20,782 nt of DNA, taken from CAZVEV01 sp964625865. GTDB taxonomy: Bacteria > Planctomycetota > Phycisphaerae > SM23-33. The notes below the pieces were generated by a model. It was not told the DNA's origin. It saw only the letters and a list, made by a program, of their open reading frames with translations, and did not search any database. Of the stretch, positions 15,816 through 20,782 are shown piece after piece (within the stretch, counting starts at the first letter, position 1; each line of letters opens with the position of its first letter). The translations under genes were made by a program, and so were the position numbers. Location: positions 1 through 20,782 of the forward strand of contig CAZVEV010000082.1 of assembly GCA_964625865.1 (NCBI GenBank), written 5' to 3'.

Positions 15816-17309
15816 TTACTTCGTCGTGTACTTCTTGTCCGGTGTTTGCCGCAGCCCCTTCCTGGGGTTGATCTCGCGGATGAGGTCCTTCGGGTCCTTG
15901 CTCAGGCAGCCGTCGCCGAACGTGACGTTCTTCCAGCCCTTACTCTTGAAGATTTCCGAATTCGACGTGAGGATCCCGCCGCGATGCAGGTCGTCGAATC
16001 GGACATTTTCAACCTTCGCCGCGTCAACCAGGATCGTGATTTTCGGCAGTATGTCGCCGAACATCTTCCTGAAGGCGTCGTCGGTTCGCCCCCAGCTCCC
16101 GGCGCCGCCGCTTGAGATTCGCTGCCAACAGACCACCAGGCGTGCGTTGCTTCCCGGCGCGGGGTAACCCACCAGATCGCCTTGGATCCGGGCGTTGTAT
16201 CCGGCGAAACCATAGTACAGCTTCGGACCGGTCGGATCATTGGGTTTCTTCTTCTCATTCGGCCGCTCCGGGACGGGCAGATTCTGCCAGTTGCGGTATC
16301 CGATGCCCATGTAGGCGTCGCGCTTCAGCGGCCGGTCCGGTGTTCCGCCGGTGACCTCGGCGCCGACGCTAACGCCCCAATCGCGATTGACGTACTGATT
16401 CCGGCCGTGCGAGCACTGGGCGCCGTCCATCAGGACGACTTTGGCGCCCCTGTTGATCGAGACCGCCGACGGACCCGTGGTGACGAATCGGCTGTCGCGC
16501 CCGATGATGAACGTGCCCGACTTTATCCCGACCTCGTCGGCCATGCGGGCAAAGCCAAGCACTTCCGTGGAGGCGTCCTTGGCTTTGTCGTGGCGCATGT
16601 ACGTGCCGATGCAGTTTGCCATCCACGGGGTGGTGATGATTTCGCCGTCCTTCTTGAACGGTGAAACGGTCCGCTCATCGTGCAGTTTCTTCAGCACACC
16701 GTCTTTCGGCCAGTCATAACGCAGGAACGTATGCTTGTCGCCCGCGAAAACGAGGTTGCCTTGCCCCGTTCTCATCGAGCCGCCGGGGCGTATCCAAAAG
16801 TTTCCGAACACCCGAAGCTGATGGTGGCGAGCCCCCCATGACGAAAACGCGGCGTTCTTGCCAATCGTCACGTGCCGACAGAACGCCCCCTTCTTGTCCG
16901 CCGCCCCAAGAGCGGCTTTGTAGGGCGTCTCGCTGTCCGGGAGGATCAGGTCGGTGTGCATGTCAGACAGTTCCGTGGCCGCCTTGCCCGTCGCGGCGTC
17001 GATCCAGTTGCCCGGATCAGAACCGTCGGGGCCGCGACGACGTGACGTCTTGCTCGCCTCGGTGCTTTTCCTGACATTCCAGATGTACGTGCGACCCTCC
17101 TCCCATTTCTGCTTCAGGAAGTACTCGTCGCCGACAAGCATCGGCCAGGTCTGCTTGTCATCGAACCGCGGATTGGCCCCCGTGGGCCTGGAGATGACCG
17201 ACTTGATGTTGAGTCCAGCCGCATCGGGCCGTTGGGCCGCTGGCAGGGCCCGGACAGCCCAGAGCGTCAGACAGACCATCATTACAGTAATGTGAATCGT
17301 TTGTTTCAT
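15816..17309 (-). CDS. G8/beta-helix-like secreted protein of unknown function, paralogue B
   Basis: It has 497 residues with an N-terminal signal (MKQTIHITVMMVCLTLWAVRALPAAQ). I do not recognise a named enzyme family. Repeating short beta strands with regular glycines suggest a right-handed beta-helix. The pattern NWIDAATGKA (101-110), CRHVTIGKNA (144-153), VFGNFWIRPGG (167-177) and TGGTPDRPLKRDA (320-332) recalls the G8 domain and the G-T-x-x-x-P segment of G8 proteins; this is a resemblance, not a match I can verify. Near the end VENVRFDDLHRGGI (433-446) and CLSKDP are shared with the next upstream gene. ATG overlaps that gene's TGA by one base (TGATG), so the two are coupled. It may be a surface glycan-binding or glycan-active protein. 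Confidence 0.7.
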   Translation of the reverse strand: MKQTIHITVMMVCLTLWAVRALPAAQRPDAAGLNIKSVISRPTGANPRFDDKQTWPMLVGDEYFLKQKWEEGRTYIWNVRKSTEASKTSRRRGPDGSDPGNWIDAATGKAATELSDMHTDLILPDSETPYKAALGAADKKGAFCRHVTIGKNAAFSSWGARHHQLRVFGNFWIRPGGSMRTGQGNLVFAGDKHTFLRYDWPKDGVLKKLHDERTVSPFKKDGEIITTPWMANCIGTYMRHDKAKDASTEVLGFARMADEVGIKSGTFIIGRDSRFVTTGPSAVSINRGAKVVLMDGAQCSHGRNQYVNRDWGVSVGAEVTGGTPDRPLKRDAYMGIGYRNWQNLPVPERPNEKKKPNDPTGPKLYYGFAGYNARIQGDLVGYPAPGSNARLVVCWQRISSGGAGSWGRTDDAFRKMFGDILPKITILVDAAKVENVRFDDLHRGGILTSNSEIFKSKGWKNVTFGDGCLSKDPKDLIREINPRKGLRQTPDKKYTTK

Positions 17310-18760
17310 CAGTTATCCGCCTTCATCGAAGTATACTCTTTCTGCGGCTTCAGCCGTTCCATCGGCAGGCCTCGAAGGAGCTTGCCTTTGTATTCCCGCG
17401 CCAGTTCACTGGGGTTCTTGCTCAGGCACGCCTCGCCGAACGAAACGCTTTTCCATTGCTTCATGAGCGACATATCCGGCAGCACGATCCCGCCGCGATG
17501 CAGGTCGTCAAAGCGAACGTTCTCGACCTTGGTCTCCGCACTGACCCAGATCGTGATCTTGGGTTGCAGGCGGGCATAGAGATCATAGAACGTGTCGCTC
17601 ATGGTCCACCCGCGGTGACCGATCCAGGCCGAGATACGGTGCCACCCAATGACCAGCCTGGCGTCACTGCCTTTGGCCGGATAGCCGATCAGTTTCCCGC
17701 TGAAACTCCCGCTAAGCATGCCATAGCCGGATCCGTGCCGGCGCTTCTCCTCCGGAAACGACAGATTCATCCAATTGGCGTAACCAAGTCCCAGCCGTGC
17801 GTCTCGCTTGAGCGGCCGGTCCGGCGTTCCGCCGGTAATCGCTCCCTGTGAGGCGCAGTCGAGTATGAACTGGTTGCCCCGCTTGCCGAGCATGGCGCCG
17901 TCCATCAGAACAATCGTGCCGGCCTTGCCCACATGCAGCGATGCGGCTTCGCAATTGAAGAAGCGGCTGTCACGCCCGACAATGAACGTCCCGGCGGCGA
18001 CGCGGAACTCATCCTTGCAACTGACGCACCCGCGTATCTCCGTACTCCCTTTCGGCTTGTCGTGGGACATGAAGTAGCTCATCCGCTCGGCCGAAATCGG
18101 ATTGCGTTTCCATACGTTCGCTTTCGGGTCCTGCCTGTCGAACCGCGTGATTGCCCCGGTCTCGTGCAGCTTTTTCAACTTACCGTCCGCAGGCCAGTCT
18201 TCCCTGCAGAATGTGTGGCGATTGCCCATGAAGACGATCCTGCGGTATACGTAGAGGTTCCCCCCGGGACGGACCCAGAGGTTGCCGAAGACTGACAGGC
18301 CCCTGCCCCCGCCGGGTTGAATGTCCGCGTTCCGCCCGACCGTCAGATGCCGGCAGACGAGGCCCTTGCCCTGGACCCGGTATTCCTTGTCCGCGTTGGG
18401 GAAGATCAGATCCGTCTCCATGTCCGGCCCGGAATCGGGCGCCTTGCCCGTTGCCGCATTGATCCAGTTGGCCGGAGCCGCGATATCGGGAAGATGCTTA
18501 CCTCGCGCGGGCGCCGTACGGGTGTGAGCCCAGATCAACAGCCGAGCCTTGGGCCACTTCTCCCTCAGGAAGTACTCGTCGCCCACGAGCTTCGGCCAGG
18601 CTTCCTTGTTCTCGAACTGAGGGGCGTCAGCGCTGGGTCTGGCGGTGATCGTCTTGATGTCCAACGCGGCCAGGCCGGGCCGTTGGGCGGCTGGCAGATC
18701 CCGCGCGAGGCATGGCGTCAACAAGGCCATGCAAGCAGCAAGGCAAGTCGTTCGCTTCAT
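17309..18760 (-). CDS. G8/beta-helix-like secreted protein of unknown function, paralogue A
   Basis: It has 483 residues with a signal peptide ending near LARDLPAAQ. It is collinear with the next gene along its whole length. Shared blocks include the LPAAQRP start, PKLVGDEYFLREKW (56-69), NWINAATGKA (98-107), CRHLTVGRNA (136-145), VFGNLWVRPGG (157-167), TGGTPDRPLKRDA (309-321), VENVRFDDLHRGGI (412-425) and CLSKNP. The pair therefore arose by tandem duplication and has diverged. The ATG at 18760 is preferred to an in-frame TTG at 18763 because GGAGA lies at proper spacing. CVSC (245-248) is not a heme site because no His follows. Function is unknown; position directly after the di-heme HzsA-related gene suggests a shared extracytoplasmic task. 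Confidence 0.7.
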   Translation of the reverse strand: MKRTTCLAACMALLTPCLARDLPAAQRPGLAALDIKTITARPSADAPQFENKEAWPKLVGDEYFLREKWPKARLLIWAHTRTAPARGKHLPDIAAPANWINAATGKAPDSGPDMETDLIFPNADKEYRVQGKGLVCRHLTVGRNADIQPGGGRGLSVFGNLWVRPGGNLYVYRRIVFMGNRHTFCREDWPADGKLKKLHETGAITRFDRQDPKANVWKRNPISAERMSYFMSHDKPKGSTEIRGCVSCKDEFRVAAGTFIVGRDSRFFNCEAASLHVGKAGTIVLMDGAMLGKRGNQFILDCASQGAITGGTPDRPLKRDARLGLGYANWMNLSFPEEKRRHGSGYGMLSGSFSGKLIGYPAKGSDARLVIGWHRISAWIGHRGWTMSDTFYDLYARLQPKITIWVSAETKVENVRFDDLHRGGIVLPDMSLMKQWKSVSFGEACLSKNPSELAREYKGKLLRGLPMERLKPQKEYTSMKADN

Positions 18761-18808
18761 CAATCTCTCCAGGTGATTCGGGTGTTCTTCTCCACAACAA
18801 GGCCTCCG

Positions 18809-20782
18809 CTACCTCTTGTTCCAAGGGAGCGGCGGTTCCGTCGCGAGAGCGTCCTTCAGCGTCGGAACGGGCCTGAAGTTCGGATGGTCGCGGTGTTCGA
18901 TTCGAATACGGCCCCAATAGGACCCGTAGTAGACGGCGTTGGCGTCGACCCAAGTGGTGATCTTCACGTAATGCTCGAGGGGAAGCTTGTGCTTCATGCC
19001 CGTGCAGCCCTTGTCGAGTTGCTTGATCAGACGCGAGGCGTGCGAACCAATGGACTTGGGGGGCAGGTAGGCGCTGCCGCCCCAGTCGCTGCCTTCGTCG
19101 GTCGTCTTCACGTAGCGCAGGAGCCTCTCGTAGGACCGCGAGAAGGACCGGGTCAGCTCCTCGCGGAGGTCGAGGCCGGCCTCCTTGCGCTTGCCGCCGT
19201 GGCACGTGACGCAATGCTTGTCCAGGACGGGCTGGACGTCGATGGCGAAGTGGAGCGGTCGAGCCGCCGTCTTGTCACCGGGCTGCGGCTGGGGACGGAC
19301 GGGAGGCTTCTTGAGCGCCGTGGCCAGTCCAAGGCGGTCGGTCGGCGTGTCCTGGGGCGTTTCATGGCAGCCGACGCAGCCCCTGCGCTCGCCGGGCATG
19401 TAGTTGACGTACGTCCGCTCGCGCTGCAATTCCCGGTACTTCGCGTCCAGAGCCTGGAAGTAGATGTTCCGCCCGGCGGGTACGTAGAAATGCGCACTGC
19501 CGTCCTTCTCAACAGGCACGACGCCCCGCAGTACCTTGGCGGCCAGGGCGCTGCGCGGGCTGATCAGGTACACGAGGTTCTGGTTGGGCTCCCACAGCCG
19601 ACGACACGACCAGGGGCGCGGGAGCTGCTCGAAGATACGGATGTACTTCACCTCGCCTGGCCTGATACCCTCCATGCCGTGGTAGATGTTCTGCACGTAG
19701 CAGACCGCCAAACCCTTTTTCGCCAGTTCGGGCTCGAGCGTGCTGGGCACGACAGGCGGGCGCTTGCGGGAAACCAGCGGCGTGGGCTGCCACAGGGAAT
19801 AGTCGTCGCTGGCCAGGATGGGCCAATGGTTGCCCGAATCGTCCAGCAGCATCAGTTCGTAGGCCGTCGGATCGTTCCACCCGCGGTCCCGGTTGTGTGA
19901 GACCAGGAAGAGGTCCTTGCCCAGCGGATGCGGGTCCATGTAAAGCGGACCGTTGCCATGCCGCGTCCAGCCCGGACCGAGGAAGTGGTTCCAACCGGGC
20001 TCCTGGCGGATATCAACCCACCACGTGACGAAGTGCATCGGCGCCCGCGAGCGGATGTCCTTCGTCGTGTCGACCGTGATGACCGTTCCGATCCCGCTCT
20101 GCGGGAAGTGCGGCGTGCCGAGCATCACGAGCTTGTTGGGCTCGCCCGGGATGGCTCGCCCGTGCAGCATGGTCGGCGGGAAGGGGATGTCGTTTCCGTA
20201 GATCTCCCGACTGCCGCTGCCGTCGGGCTTCATCGCCCAAAGGCACTTGATGCCCAGTTGCCCCTTGTCCACGTACTCCCAGCGGCTGTACGTGATCCAT
20301 CCGTCGGGCAGGACGGCGGGGCTGAACTCGCTGACGGCGCTGTTGGTGAGCCGCTGGAGGTTCGAGCCGTCGGCGTTGATCTTGTGGATCAGAGGTGCAG
20401 TGAGATACGTGCCGCACAGTACGCCGTGCTGCGGACGGGTTGACGTGAAGAAGATCGACCCGTCAGGCGCGTAGCAGGGGTGCATGTCGTCGGTCTGGTG
20501 GAAGTAGTTGCGTTGGCCTCTGTCGACGGTGTGGCGGCTGTATCGCTTGATCCGCTGCTTCTCATCCGCCGGCGGGAACGTCACCTGCCTCAACCCCGTC
20601 CCGTCGACGTTCACTTCGAAGATTCGGAAGCCCTCGGCGGGGGCCTTCTTCCAGTCGAACACGAGCTTCGTCGCGTTGAAGGAGAGCGTGAATCGGCCGA
20701 AAATGCCGCCCGCCATCTCGCTGTTTTCGGGAAACAGATCCTTCACCTTGCCGGTCTTGAGATCGAGAATCGAGATGTTCCC
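18809..20782 (-). CDS. HzsA-related di-heme beta-propeller protein, 5' end outside window
   Basis: The frame is open to the right edge (GNISILDLKTGKVKDLF...), so the true start is not visible; a GTG at 20746 is internal. About 657 residues are seen. The first ~400 are TolB/WD-like propeller repeats (NVDGTGLRQVTF, DDMHPCYAPDGSIFFTSTRP, INADGSNLQRLT, AVLPDGWITYSRW). The second part resembles the middle and C-terminal domains of hydrazine synthase alpha, as found in many non-anammox Planctomycetes. Two c-type heme sites are present: CVGCH (19364-19378) and CVTCH (19199-19213), the latter in VQPVLDKHCVTCHGGKRKEAGLDL, as in planctomycete cytochromes. The hydrazine synthase beta/gamma subunits are not in this window, so hydrazine synthesis is not implied. 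The stop lies 46 nt before the next gene. It is likely a periplasmic electron-transfer or redox protein. Confidence 0.82.
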   Translation of the reverse strand, partial: GNISILDLKTGKVKDLFPENSEMAGGIFGRFTLSFNATKLVFDWKKAPAEGFRIFEVNVDGTGLRQVTFPPADEKQRIKRYSRHTVDRGQRNYFHQTDDMHPCYAPDGSIFFTSTRPQHGVLCGTYLTAPLIHKINADGSNLQRLTNSAVSEFSPAVLPDGWITYSRWEYVDKGQLGIKCLWAMKPDGSGSREIYGNDIPFPPTMLHGRAIPGEPNKLVMLGTPHFPQSGIGTVITVDTTKDIRSRAPMHFVTWWVDIRQEPGWNHFLGPGWTRHGNGPLYMDPHPLGKDLFLVSHNRDRGWNDPTAYELMLLDDSGNHWPILASDDYSLWQPTPLVSRKRPPVVPSTLEPELAKKGLAVCYVQNIYHGMEGIRPGEVKYIRIFEQLPRPWSCRRLWEPNQNLVYLISPRSALAAKVLRGVVPVEKDGSAHFYVPAGRNIYFQALDAKYRELQRERTYVNYMPGERRGCVGCHETPQDTPTDRLGLATALKKPPVRPQPQPGDKTAARPLHFAIDVQPVLDKHCVTCHGGKRKEAGLDLREELTRSFSRSYERLLRYVKTTDEGSDWGGSAYLPPKSIGSHASRLIKQLDKGCTGMKHKLPLEHYVKITTWVDANAVYYGSYWGRIRIEHRDHPNFRPVPTLKDALATEPPLPWNKR

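Noticed and set aside
18014..18025. Heme-binding site (CVSC) in paralogue A
   Set aside because: No histidine follows the second cysteine, so it is not a CxxCH motif.
18317..19900. Long plus-strand open frame of 527 codons
   Set aside because: It lies antisense to two clear genes, has a high-GC shadow composition and shows no family resemblance.
1..20782. CRISPR array
   Set aside because: No regularly spaced repeat array is present; the only short repeats are the three 16-mers and isolated hairpins.

Overview
The window looks like chromosomal DNA of a GC-rich Planctomycetes-type bacterium (PVC group, possibly Phycisphaerae-like). This is inferred from gene content: a PEP-CTERM protein ending in a run of arginines, a Tat-exported sulfatase, FG-GAP and PQQ-type propeller proteins, and a hydrazine-synthase-alpha-related protein with a 'CVTCH...LDL' cytochrome tail. 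No rRNA or housekeeping marker is present, so the assignment is not proven.

Bases 1-2600 are accessory DNA. They hold a decayed IS1380-like transposase C-terminus, three copies of a 16-bp direct repeat that resembles IS-end DNA, and a 3' half of a tRNA-Gly gene with no matching 5' half (a possible integration scar). A plus-strand AbiE-type toxin-antitoxin pair follows. The DUF6088/AbiEi-like antitoxin is intact and sits behind a 14-bp inverted repeat. The AbiEii nucleotidyltransferase toxin is broken by two in-frame stops in its active-site region.

Bases 2663-7004 form a small carbohydrate-related block: a secreted GH10 xylanase and a LamG-like PEP-CTERM protein, both on the minus strand, and a divergently oriented XylR-type AraC regulator on the plus strand. 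The roughly 500-base gap before the regulator holds a direct repeat of TTGCGAACA that could be its operator.

Bases 7045-20782 are a run of seven tightly packed minus-strand genes, very likely one operon. In transcription order they are: a di-heme HzsA-related protein (5' end outside the window), two tandem paralogous secreted G8/beta-helix-like proteins of unknown function, an FG-GAP protein, a membrane-anchored PQQ-like propeller, a 1235-residue protein fusing a rifampicin-phosphotransferase/PEP-synthase-like three-domain enzyme to a DUF106 (EMC3/Oxa1-superfamily) membrane domain, and a sulfatase. Gaps are 46, -1, 28, -8, -17 and 56 nt (negative means overlap). The enzyme-DUF106 fusion and its translational coupling to two propeller proteins is the strongest candidate for an undescribed membrane-associated system. 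Its substrate and purpose cannot be read from the sequence.
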